A stretch of DNA of 17,534 nt. Origin: Gracilaria caudata (taxonomy: Eukaryota; Rhodophyta; Florideophyceae; Gracilariales; Gracilariaceae). Below, piece after piece: positions 8,776-16,919 of this stretch. The DNA lies in the NCBI GenBank assembly GCA_030374735.1, contig JASCIV010000526.1, positions 1 through 17,534 of the forward strand, written 5' to 3'. Position numbers and translations under genes: made by a program. The stretch's first letter is position 1. Each line of letters begins with the position of its first letter. The notes below the pieces were generated by a model. The model was not told where the DNA came from and ran no database searches. It saw only the letters and a program-made list of their open reading frames with translations.

Positions 8776-9379
8776 CTCGACACGAACGGACGCTGGATAG
8801 AGCGTTAAGGGAAGGTTGCGAGCCGCTTCAAAACAAACTCCCTGACACGGGCGGAGAGCACGATGTCATTCGGAGCGCCGGAACTCGGGATTTGGAGCAG
8901 TCTTCCGCTGCTGCCAACGCAACTGACAGCGAATTGATTTACGGGCCGTTTCGAAACTGACGCACACGTGTGATCGGTCATGATGACCTTCATCGCGGTC
9001 GATGCTCGCGCAACAGGCAAAGCCTTGGCAAAGTTAGCGCATTCAGGTGCGGCCTCAGTTGAAGTTCAAGGCTTGCGAAGTGTGATTACGAACTGGACAG
9101 GTATATTGGCTGGAGGCAGCCTACCCAACTCTTTTATTAAGCTAGTTTTCTTCTCCGAAACTGAGGAGTCAAACATAAGAAGGCTTAGGCAGGCGTATCG
9201 TTTTTACCCGTACTATGAGAAGGGAAGCTCACAAGCCACAGCGCAGCGATCACCTTCATCCAATGCATATCAATGAGCTGGATGGCCAAGCAACCAAGAT
9301 TCAAGCGGAGAGTATAAGAAAGACATGGAATTGCCCAAATTGTCATGAACTAGTAAAGGGCCCGAAAAGAGCCCAATGA
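8776..9379. other. PMT upstream region with two weak plus-strand reading frames
   Basis: It contains the presumed promoter of the minus-strand PMT-like gene. Two ATG-initiated plus frames exist: 8980-9276 (98 residues, no recognised domain) and 9215-9379 (54 residues, overlapping in another frame). The second ends in a CPNCHELV zinc-ribbon-like half-motif. Neither has support beyond being open. They could be pieces of one decayed or spliced gene, since the second frame continues where the first stops. Not called as a gene. Confidence 0.35.
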
Positions 9380-9856
9380 TGCCCGAACCAATACATAGTC
9401 ATATACAGTCACTAAGTGGCACGGTTACCTTTATAAACGCACCTGGTTCACATAAGCCGCAGAAAATGACAAACCCGCGTTGTGAGAGGAATGGCGACGG
9501 AGGATACCCGTGATACGGCAAGACGAAAAGCTTCTGCTATGAGAATATCTCGAGACACTACGAAGGTAGTACGTGTTTTAGAGTCAACCAATCGTGGCCG
9601 CTTTGCAGAGGTAGGCGGCGTATGTAATGGACTATTCTAAGCTCTCTTTCTCTCGTCTTCTTCTGCATATGGAAACGGCACGTAGATTTCCCGTGCGCGC
9701 GGGTTTGCTAAGGACCCAACAACCTATAACACCTCTATACCGTGACCACTAACTGCCAATCAGTAGCTGTGCTACACACACTTGGCTACGAGAAGAGAGT
9801 ATTAGATTTCTTAGGCGTTTCCGAACGAAAAGCGTTTCGTCACCGACGCTTATCGC

Positions 9857-9945
9857 CTTCTTCTTTCCCTCTTTTATAGGCACACCTAGCTTGATCTGAA
9901 CCAAGCGTAGATCGTTTCTGTTGCAAGAAACGCTCTCTCGCTAGG
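9857..9945 (+). repeat. Dispersed repeat, copy A
   Basis: Pyrimidine-rich start, then TTTTATAGGCACACCT, an AGCTTGATCTGAACCAAG-like block, and the inverted-repeat block CGTTTCTGTTGCAAGAAACG (9913-9932; CGTTTCT pairs with AGAAACG), followed by CTCTCTCGCTAG. It is the most complete copy of the family. Confidence 0.7.
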
Positions 9946-10274
9946 AAGGCCAACACTTATTCTAAGCTAACGGCCCCAAATGACACCGGTCCACTACGAG
10001 TGCCAGTAACGTTGGGTTAGCAATGCCTCGAGGTTCTAGACTAGGCGATGAAACTACATTGGCGAAGTGAAACTGTTCTAACTTCGAAGATGAGAGTGTC
10101 ATGATGCGACAAATTCATAATTCATCTCACAAAATCCTTTGACTGCGCTCCCGATGGCAAACAGGTCTTATGCCAAGGCACACTCGATTTTGAGTTTGTT
10201 AATTCTAAGCTCTGCGAAAATCTCTACCGCGTAAATCTCCGTCACAACCAGTCAGCACCACGGGTGCTCCAAAT

Positions 10275-10320
10275 CTTCTTTCTCATTTATAGGCACACCT
10301 GTCTTAATTAGAACTAAGTC
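10275..10320 (+). repeat. Dispersed repeat, copy B (left half)
   Basis: It repeats the first half of copy A: CTTCTTTC, then TTTATAGGCACACCT, then a CTTAATTAGAACTAAG block. The hairpin half is missing. Confidence 0.7.
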
Positions 10321-10523
10321 GAAAACCCTCAACTTCTCATATGTTTGCGGACTGATAATCAGAGGCAAGCCAGTTTCACCTCAGAAGATGTAAGCGCTCC
10401 GAAGCGTTCCGAACAACATGGGAAAGGAAAGGAAAGGATGGAATATTACAAACGATCTCAAAGAGTCCTGTCCCGTTGAGTGCAAGATTGAGTAATATTT
10501 GGCGGAAGAGTATCCCTCTAAAC

Positions 10524-10594
10524 ACCTTTCAACAAAAGCGTTCCGCGGTAAGTCGTAATTAAGCTCATGGGCTCATAAAGAGAGATAGAGAGTG
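10524..10594 (-). repeat. Dispersed repeat, copy D (inverted, degenerate)
   Basis: On the minus strand it reads CTCTCT-rich, then CTTTATGAGCCCATGAG, CTTAATTACGACTTA, and a degenerate block ending GCTTTTGTTGAAAGGTG. The order of blocks is the same as in copy A, but with more divergence. Confidence 0.5.
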
Positions 10595-10646
10595 TGTGTG
10601 TAACACCGTTCCTCAGGGGGCGCTGTCCCGGCATGGTTCGAAGTGC

Positions 10647-10735
10647 GTTTACTTGGTGAGGGAGCGTTTCTTTCAACAGAGACGTAGTTCTAATTAAGCT
10701 AGTAGTGTGCCTTTAAACGAGAGAGAGAGAGAGAA
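10647..10735 (-). repeat. Dispersed repeat, copy C (inverted, near full length)
   Basis: On the minus strand it reads a CT tract, then TTTAAAGGCACACTACTAG, CTTAATTAGAACTACG, then CTCTGTTGAAAGAAACG and CTCCCTCACCAAGTAAAC. It links the left half (as in A and B) with the right half (as in A and E), which shows that the blocks belong to one unit. Confidence 0.7.
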
Positions 10736-10808
10736 GCCCATTTTTTTGCCTTAATACAATCTTTGCTGAATGATCTGCTCAATTGCAACCAGTGTATCTA
10801 TCCAGAGG

Positions 10809-10872
10809 TTCTCTCTCTCTCTCTCTCTCTCTCGTTTCTGTTGGAAGAAACGTTCTCTCACTAAGTAAACAA
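10809..10872 (+). repeat. Dispersed repeat, copy E (right half) with CT tract
   Basis: A (CT)n run of about 23 nt (10811-10833) runs directly into CGTTTCTGTTGGAAGAAACG (10833-10852) and TTCTCTCACTAAGTAAAC. The last part matches copy C closely. The middle GGCACAC block is absent, as if the unit were internally deleted or the CT tract had expanded over it. Confidence 0.7.
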
Positions 10873-11312
10873 ACATTCTTCTTTATTATGGAAGCTGGGC
10901 TCTAATTCCTAACAGAACTGAGCAGCACCAAAAGGTACTACTCTCTCCGTTAGGTGTGTATCGGGAGGGTGCAAACTGGGCGTATGTCCCACGGATAGTT
11001 GCAGTAAAGCACCTCTGCTTCTTTAAGCGAAATCAAGTGTTCCACACTCGGCTTAACACTTCTCGTGTGTAATAACCTTATCCGGACGTTGATAACCAGA
11101 AAAGGTTCTGGAATGCTGAACACGAGCAATAGATTACGTCGATCAATTCGCCTTTGATTGTGCGCTTCGCTACCCGGAAGGGAGATGTCTGCAGCTAAAG
11201 CAACCTTCCCATCACTCTCTCAGAAGAAAGAAACTGCCAGCATCGTCCGAAAGTGGCTAGGACGCTTGATACTGGAGAGAGAAGAAGGAAGAATTCTTCA
11301 ACTAAGAATAAC

Positions 11313-11331
11313 AGAGAGAGAGAGAGAGAGA
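11313..11331. repeat. (AG)n microsatellite
   Basis: About nine AG units, a simple sequence repeat near the 3' end of the unknown minus-strand gene. A similar GA tract lies at 10719-10734 inside inverted repeat copy C. Confidence 0.9.
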
Positions 11332-11398
11332 TGTCAAAACAGAAAAGGCTAGCACCCACAATTTGAAAAGAGGAAAGATGACGCACATCAAAAGACTT

Positions 11399-12679
11399 TC
11401 ATCCGAGAATAACGTGATCCTGCTCAATAACACCCACTACTTCTTCAGATATCTCCTTCCAGTTCGTGTATCTCGCAGTCGTTGACACACTGGACACCTC
11501 AAACGCTTTGAGCCCAGATGCGGTGTGAACCACGTAAAATTTGTTCGTCAACAGACATCCAAGATTGCGAATGCGTCTACTTGTCATGACAATGTCCCAT
11601 AACGTCTTTACACCCACGTTTAACCCCAGCGCACATGAATTAGTTGGTCTGAGCACCTCCCTCATCTTCGTGGTGCACATAGCGGCACTAACAAACCTCA
11701 AGATTGACTTCTCAAGTTTTTTATCCTTAACAACGAAAGTGCCCACCAAAAGTTTTTGTTTTCCATGCTCGCCTTTCTCCACGATTGGTCTGCCTTGATT
11801 CCCAAGAGACATGTTAATATGACTTCCAACACACTCTGCAGATCCACGGAATGTTAGGGCGAACGTCCTTCCCATATCGTCTATTTCAGCCATCCATGCA
11901 AGCAGATAGTACCATGCAGTGAGCCCAGCGATTAACAAAGACACTGCAACCTCATATTGCTCCACATGTATCAACACACTTGATGTGACTACAGAAAGGG
12001 AGAAAATAATGTACAACAGGGATGTCCTCAATATTGTCCTCTTATCGTAGTACCAACTTCGATCTTTGATCACGCTCCTCAGTGCACGTTGCGTCCTGCC
12101 ATCCATCTCGTTTACCTGTACGTTCTTTTTTAATGAGTTGTACACACATCGGCAACAGACAACCATACCTTCGGTGATGAGAGCTGAGTGGCATGCGACG
12201 AAGATGCCATTCTGCTGCCCCATCTTATAGCAATATCCATATGTGTGATCCAAGACAGTTCTAATAGCCCCACCTTCGATATTTTCTCTATCAGTGTTGT
12301 ACGACATCATCAGTTCTCTAGTAACTCTGACTTTCTTCTGCCCTTGATACCCAGTTGCACAAGTTCTCACAGGAACGACATCTCCTTCTTTCCATTCCTG
12401 GTTTGCGTTGTACAACATTACAGAGAGAGCAAGCGAAGACTCTACATCCCTCTCCAAGCCATGTACATTGAGAACTCCAGAACATTGATTCGGCGTGGCG
12501 TAACTGAGACCTGGTGAAATAGCGGGATCTTCGACTTTTATTAGAGGGACGACTCTGTTAATCTTCACGTTTACCGCTTCTTTTGCATATTCTGTCCATC
12601 CTGTCGCGAATCGATCATAACACCACCTCCGACATCCGGTGGGGATTCTCACTTGCCTGCCTCGTGTTGGTCTACCCAT
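11399..12679 (-). CDS. Unrecognised two-transmembrane protein
   Basis: A 426-residue protein from the first in-frame ATG at 12679; the frame continues upstream only without ATG, to a stop near 12745. The N-terminal half (about 1-205) is soluble and has many cysteines, including a CCRC cluster at about 175-178. Two adjacent predicted helices follow (about 215-238 and 243-264) with a very short turn, so both long tails lie on the same side of the membrane. The C-terminal half (about 265-426) is soluble and contains GLNVGVKTLWDIV and an acidic end. I do not recognise a family. It stands alone next to the repeat-rich desert. An upstream 75-codon ATG frame on the same strand (12736-12963) could be a separate or spliced first exon, but no convincing splice pair was found. 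An uninterrupted 1.3-kb frame supports a real gene. Confidence 0.6.
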   Translation of the reverse strand: MGRPTRGRQVRIPTGCRRWCYDRFATGWTEYAKEAVNVKINRVVPLIKVEDPAISPGLSYATPNQCSGVLNVHGLERDVESSLALSVMLYNANQEWKEGDVVPVRTCATGYQGQKKVRVTRELMMSYNTDRENIEGGAIRTVLDHTYGYCYKMGQQNGIFVACHSALITEGMVVCCRCVYNSLKKNVQVNEMDGRTQRALRSVIKDRSWYYDKRTILRTSLLYIIFSLSVVTSSVLIHVEQYEVAVSLLIAGLTAWYYLLAWMAEIDDMGRTFALTFRGSAECVGSHINMSLGNQGRPIVEKGEHGKQKLLVGTFVVKDKKLEKSILRFVSAAMCTTKMREVLRPTNSCALGLNVGVKTLWDIVMTSRRIRNLGCLLTNKFYVVHTASGLKAFEVSSVSTTARYTNWKEISEEVVGVIEQDHVILG

Positions 12680-14277
12680 TGGAACCGAGCTGTTGTTACG
12701 ACTTCTGGACAATGCTTTGCGGGCCTCTTTGACGTCTAAGTAGCACCTTTAGCTGACCACTTCATGATAATACAGAGTACCCCTATATGGAAAACGCAAA
12801 TACAGGAGTACCGGACACTTTCGAGGGTCATCATGGGACGCCACATCATCGCTCCCCAATCGCCTATTGAGTTGCAAAACGTGCTTTGACAAGACTTTTC
12901 TGTTACACTGAAGAGGGCAAACAACATGATTATATATGCATTTCTCCTGTCTGTTTCAAACATTTGTCGTTTCAGCTGGCATAAGTCCTTGATCAGTGGC
13001 CCTGTTGGTTATTCCTTCTTTGTGTCTCTCCTCTCTTAACCAGCTGTCGACGATTGTCAAAATGGACCTCAACTTTTGTCCCCACGACCCCATGACGCAG
13101 CGTCAATCGTACTGACTGAAAAAGCGCCCGTCAAGGACAGCACTGGCTCAGAGATTGTGTTCCATTCGATGATTTGGACACTGATATTTCGACGCTGTCA
13201 CAGGGCTGTTGAACGCACTATGCCACGGCAAAACTCCCCACTACTAGGTTCACAACTACCGCAATACCGAAACTGCACCATTTGCTGTTGTACTGGATAG
13301 CAGTGCTATCTAATACCCTAACCCTTGTTCGAGGATATACACTCCATTCGACACTGGCAGTTTGCAGCCTCATTTTGGGAAAAGAAGCCATGAGGTGCCT
13401 GGTCACGAAAACCCGTGAGAGGTTCACCAATCACCGTGGTGTGATGTGATCCTCCGATGCAGCATATGTGGGTCTGGTGTGAACTCAAATGCTTTCCTTC
13501 TTTGCTGGCTTGGTTTTATATCGGATGAGCTCCGAGAGAAACAATGGAAGTTTCTTTTCCATGCAAAACTTTGCAGCAAAAAGGGCGCATGTTCGGGCCA
13601 AAACTTCTCGAACGTCATTGTTTCAAGGGCAGCCCACGGTTAAAACAGCGAGCACGCATTAGGCACAGTAAGATCAGACCCAAGCGTTTCTAATTTGCAT
13701 GCTGTTATTCTGGTCACACATCCGCATCCATACACCGGCACAAAACTCACCTTGGTCGCTTTACCTTGTAGAAGGTGGCAGCCTCTTAACCTCGTGCGAT
13801 GCGCGCGCACTGTAACCATTTTCGCCCTTTTACTATTTGACTTTGAAGAAAGTCCCGCACATGGAAACGACATTCGGCTTTGCCAAATCGCGTCCGCAGG
13901 AGAAGAAAAACGGCAGAAGAGAAGAACTATATTTCTGGTCCCTCCTTCCCTGATCGCTGATCGCCAGCGATCTGGTGCGTTTCAATACGGCCAAGCCGGC
14001 TCTTCGTTGGACACCATCAAGTAGACTCCGATTGTCAGTCACGGAGCATAAAACTTAAGACAAGATTTCTTTCGCCTCTGGTGTGGAAAGCTTCTCATTC
14101 CAATGCATTGGATCCATTTCGGTTCAGAGTTGCTCGATAGAGTTTTTCCACAATTACCCAAGGGAAGATATACGTACCCTTGCGATAGTGCAAGTCCCAA
14201 CTTCCTACACGTACGAAGGTAACTGCAATTGCAGGGTTTGATACCACAATTGAGAATTTTGTCCGCAGAAAGCGTAA
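12680..14277. other. Long region without supportable gene
   Basis: About 1.6 kb with only short, overlapping frames of low quality. A good-context ATG at 13061 (plus) opens only 17 codons before a TGA, and the following frames are broken, which may be a decayed gene. A plus frame at 13695-14024 contains a THPHPYTG stretch faintly like a DNA-transposon accessory motif, too weak to call. No RNA gene was seen. Confidence 0.45.
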
Positions 14278-14397
14278 CGGGCAAATACAGATCCTCGGTT
14301 ACCAGAAAGAGACTACGCCGTCAAAAGCTACAATCTTGAGACCATCAGCCGATGCATATCGCGTCTTTATCAGCACTCAAGCTTACTTCAACATTTC

Positions 14398-15249
14398 ATG
14401 GAGGTCTCAAGAATTGCGAAACGTCGGAGACAAACCAACATTCTTCTTGCACAGTTGATACAAATCAGAACAGCAGTATGTGCTGCTGCAACTGCGACGG
14501 TTCTGGTACAAGATCAAGCTCAGGCTATGGCGAATACAAGGCAATGCAAAAGAAGAAAACCAGCAACCAGGAATATTCATCATGAAAGTGAGAAACAGGC
14601 CAGCAAGAACAACGAAGAACACTCCGCAAACCCTCAAAAGAAACACAGGAACAGGCGCCGCTACAACAGGAGTCGCGGTATCCCGTCGTTTCAGAAAGAG
14701 GCCAAAAAAGCTTCTAATGTCGGCGTTCGGGGCGCCCCGATCAATAACGGGAGCACAAAGACGGATTCTAAGAATCCTCAGTCATCGCGCGGGTCAGATC
14801 AGAGATCTTCAGTTGCAGCTCACCGAAATGCAAACCAGACATTGGGCTCTAGAGGTGAAAAAAAGACCGACAGGAACAACGGAAAACTTTCCGCACAGAG
14901 GCAAAAGAGCGGCAAGAACAAGGGCCGGTACCAAGGGGAACGCTACCATAGGGGTCACGATGGCCCACCATTTCAGAAGGAAGCCAAAAAAGCTTCTAAA
15001 GTAGGCGTTCGGGGCGCCTCGATCAATAAGGGGAGCACAAAGACGGATTCTAAGAATCCTCCGTCATCGCGCTGGTCAGCTCAAAGCTCTTCAGTTGCAG
15101 TTAACCGAAACGCCAACTTGGACCAAACGCAAGAAGAGATGTTTCAAGCGCAGGAGAAGCAGAATCATAACATCTTGGAAGAAGCCAAAGAACTTCCAAT
15201 TCCACCGATTAATGACAGAATTACGAAATCGGATACATTAGGTCTTTGA
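14398..15249 (+). CDS. Basic low-complexity protein with internal 94-residue duplication
   Basis: 283 residues from ATG 14398 to TGA 15247-15249. The same frame is open upstream back to a TAA at 14275. The protein is very rich in Lys, Arg, Asn, Ser and Gln and looks mostly disordered. Two blocks 94 codons apart, starting at F98 and F192, share FQKEAKKAS, VGVRGA, GSTKTDSKNP and RNAN; about 40 of 49 residues are identical. No family recognised. A nuclear or nucleic-acid-binding role would fit the charge but is inference. After the TGA the same frame remains open for a further 109 codons, so this may be the front part of a gene damaged by one nonsense mutation, or one read through. Confidence 0.4.
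   Translation: MEVSRIAKRRRQTNILLAQLIQIRTAVCAAATATVLVQDQAQAMANTRQCKRRKPATRNIHHESEKQASKNNEEHSANPQKKHRNRRRYNRSRGIPSFQKEAKKASNVGVRGAPINNGSTKTDSKNPQSSRGSDQRSSVAAHRNANQTLGSRGEKKTDRNNGKLSAQRQKSGKNKGRYQGERYHRGHDGPPFQKEAKKASKVGVRGASINKGSTKTDSKNPPSSRWSAQSSSVAVNRNANLDQTQEEMFQAQEKQNHNILEEAKELPIPPINDRITKSDTLGL
14689..14835 (+). repeat. Internal repeat unit 1 (conserved 147-nt core)
   Basis: It encodes the first FQKEAKKAS...RNAN block. It matches 14971-15117 with a 282-nt offset. Over the central part, around the GTTCGGGGCGCC word and the GACGGATTCTAAGAATCCT word, the DNA is nearly identical, which suggests a fairly recent in-frame tandem duplication. Confidence 0.85.
14971..15117 (+). repeat. Internal repeat unit 2 (conserved 147-nt core)
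   Basis: Second copy of the 14689-14835 block, in the same frame. Amino-acid differences are mostly single-base changes (for example N/K twice, P/S, Q/P). Confidence 0.85.
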
Positions 15250-15579
15250 GGGGGAAAGAAACTCCCTTCATGGGAGAAGTGCACGATTGCGGAAGCTCAG
15301 TACACGGGGCACGAGGCCCCACTAGTACCACCGAGGGAGCAAGCGATTGGTCTGTCATCAAGTTGCTTACATCGTCGTTTTGCAGCTTGGCTAGCGCCGC
15401 TGCGAGGATCCTTTATCAGCACGAAGGCAATCGACAGTGTTGGTATTGACTTTCCCGCCCTCCCATGCTCTACCGATAAAGCGGAGGCTTACGCCAGATC
15501 GCGGTATCAAAAACAGTTCGGAGTTGCTCATTCAAAGTGGGTCAAGCCGACGTTGGTACATCTAGTTCAGAGTGCTTAG
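15250..15579 (+). other. In-frame open extension after the TGA of 14398-15249
   Basis: 109 sense codons in the same frame, directly after the TGA, ending at TAG 15577-15579. The translation starts GGKKLPSWEKC, contains CLHRRFAAWLAPLRG and ends VKPTLVHLVQSA. It is less low-complexity than the part before the stop, and no domain is recognised. There is no ATG near its start, so separate initiation is unlikely. It is best seen as the former C-terminus of the upstream gene. Confidence 0.4.
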
Positions 15580-15968
15580 TACCCTTGGTAAAATAGATTG
15601 ATTTTGTTCTTACGAAGGTAGATCGAGGATTTGTTTGGGTGACTCAGGTTGTCATCCGTGAGCATCAGCCCCTCGGGCTGCGCGGATGGCTACAAACGCG
15701 AAATGCATGTTCGCGTCTGGGAGAGGATATATCGAACACTCAAGCACCGTTCGATGCAATGAGTGGATGGCAAAAGCGCAAGAGATCTGTCTGGAAGGGC
15801 AAGGTGTGAGCTTCACAACACGGAGAGAAGCGAAGTGGCATTGCCGCACTTTATATACGCAATCGCTGAAGCTCTCTATCCCCAAGTGCGTAACTATGTC
15901 CACCTTGGTCATATTATGCAAACATTCAATCCCCCAAAACGGCCTTCACAACCGGGTGCATCAACAGA
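15580..15968. other. Region 3' of secreted-protein gene, no gene called
   Basis: It probably holds the 3' untranslated region of the minus-strand secreted-protein gene. A plus ATG frame (15686-16078, 130 codons) overlaps that gene's 3' end and has no recognisable features; it is not called. Confidence 0.5.
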
Positions 15969-16919
15969 TTAGTAGCATTTGGACGTGGGCAACGACGACA
16001 TGGCGTTCCTCATCTGCGGTCCAAACCGACTGCAACTCTGTCCAGAACATTTCACAAACACCAAAGAGTAGACAGTGAAGCGCGTGCTTCGCCCAGACAT
16101 ACACACCTGATAAGTTGTCCAGCTGTTGAGATAGTTGGTGATGAACTGATGTCCATTGAAATCGATAGTGACAAGGTAATCAGCCATACGGTTTCCGCCG
16201 CTGTTCTGATACCCCTTGTACCATCCAGAGTTACCGTTGATCATACCACCTCCAGGCTTGAACAATTTGAATCCAGCAGAGAACTTGAACCACGCGTCAT
16301 TGTGTTCCGTGCCGTGCGGGGCACGGGTGCGCGCTGTAAAGTAATACTGCCCGTCGGTGTTCACCCGAATGTTAGCGCACACTTGGCCCGATCCTTGACG
16401 ATCAATACCGCCGCCACCACCAGGCTTGTACGTCATAGATCCATCACCATTCTTAACCCAACCAGGAGCATTCGACATAGCCCAAGTGGGAATCACAATC
16501 TTATCACCCTGCGCCCTGAAAGCACAGCTTCCGCCAGCCTTCGGCGCAGGCGGCGCCGGTCGCTGCGCCGGAGCAGGCGGTCTTGGAGCTGGTCTAGGAG
16601 CCGGTCTAGGAGCCGGTTTAGGAGCCTGTCGTGTCGGCGCCCTTCCGTTGAAACAGTTCTTGTAGATGGCTAGACGATGACAGACGGACACGTCGAAACG
16701 ACGACTTCCGACGTAACAATAGTTGCACGCGGCCTGTCGGCATGGAAGTGGCTGAGCACTCATCCATCGGTACGGCATGCACACGCGAGATGATCCGGCG
16801 GTCCAGGGAATGCATCGTGGACCCTCCCCGGAACACTGTGCGGCAAAGTAGTTGTCACCGCCCTGCGCAGTGGCAACAGCCAGGACCGACAGAAATGACA
16901 GCACGATTGCGGTACGCAT
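15969..16919 (-). CDS. Secreted Cys-rich protein with P/A/R linker and carbohydrate-binding-like domain
   Basis: 316 residues from ATG 16919. A signal peptide is clear (MRTAIVLSFLSVLAVATAQ, cleavage near 19-20). The N-terminal module (about 21-92) has eight cysteines (C29, C36, C47, C60, C65, C68, C80, C89), likely all disulfide bonded. A Pro/Ala/Arg/Lys linker at about 94-128 contains APRP repeats. The C-terminal domain (about 130-316) has six cysteines and a pattern seen in galactose-binding-like beta-sandwich modules attached to polysaccharide hydrolases: GQYYFTARTRAP, a TEHNDAWFKF strand, FNGHQF and a closing CMSGRSTRFTVYSLVF. Sugar binding is therefore a reasonable inference, not proven. 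No catalytic domain is seen and the mature N-terminus is not His, so it is not a copper LPMO. It is likely an extracellular matrix or cell-wall protein. Confidence 0.82.
   Translation of the reverse strand: MRTAIVLSFLSVLAVATAQGGDNYFAAQCSGEGPRCIPWTAGSSRVCMPYRWMSAQPLPCRQAACNYCYVGSRRFDVSVCHRLAIYKNCFNGRAPTRQAPKPAPRPAPRPAPRPPAPAQRPAPPAPKAGGSCAFRAQGDKIVIPTWAMSNAPGWVKNGDGSMTYKPGGGGGIDRQGSGQVCANIRVNTDGQYYFTARTRAPHGTEHNDAWFKFSAGFKLFKPGGGMINGNSGWYKGYQNSGGNRMADYLVTIDFNGHQFITNYLNSWTTYQVCMSGRSTRFTVYSLVFVKCSGQSCSRFGPQMRNAMSSLPTSKCY
16579..16626. repeat. 12-nt tandem repeat coding the PAPR linker
   Basis: Four copies of GGTCTAGGAGCC-like units, with small changes in the first and last. Read on the minus strand they encode the Ala-Pro-Arg/Lys-Pro linker of the secreted protein. 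Such units vary easily in number between alleles. Confidence 0.85.

Larger units (their letters stand above)
9380..11398. other. Gene desert rich in dispersed short repeats and CT/GA microsatellites
   Basis: About 2 kb without a credible coding frame on either strand. It contains degenerate copies of one roughly 90-nt repeat in both orientations, three copies of ATTCTAAGCT (9634-9643, 9959-9968, 10202-10211), recurring GCGTTCCG-type words and several CT/GA tracts. A T-loop-like word near 10634 lacks a matching stem, so no tRNA is called. It is likely decayed mobile-element DNA (inference). Confidence 0.6.

Noticed and set aside
10625..10660. Possible tRNA T-loop (GGTTCGAAG)
   Set aside because: Flanking bases do not form a 5-bp T stem, and no acceptor or anticodon arm is seen upstream.
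13695..14024. Frame with a THPHPYTG stretch faintly like a transposon-associated motif
   Set aside because: Only a few residues match, no continuation of the motif, and a TTG start.
14480..15004. 174-codon frame overlapping the basic repeat protein
   Set aside because: No ATG start (GTG). Openness follows from the low-complexity purine-rich sequence, and it ends shortly after the second repeat begins.
15686..16078. 130-codon plus frame overlapping the 3' end of the secreted-protein gene
   Set aside because: No domain or composition support, and part of it is antisense to a well-supported gene.
15969..16919. Copper-dependent lytic polysaccharide monooxygenase
   Set aside because: The predicted mature N-terminus is not histidine, and no histidine-brace pattern is visible.
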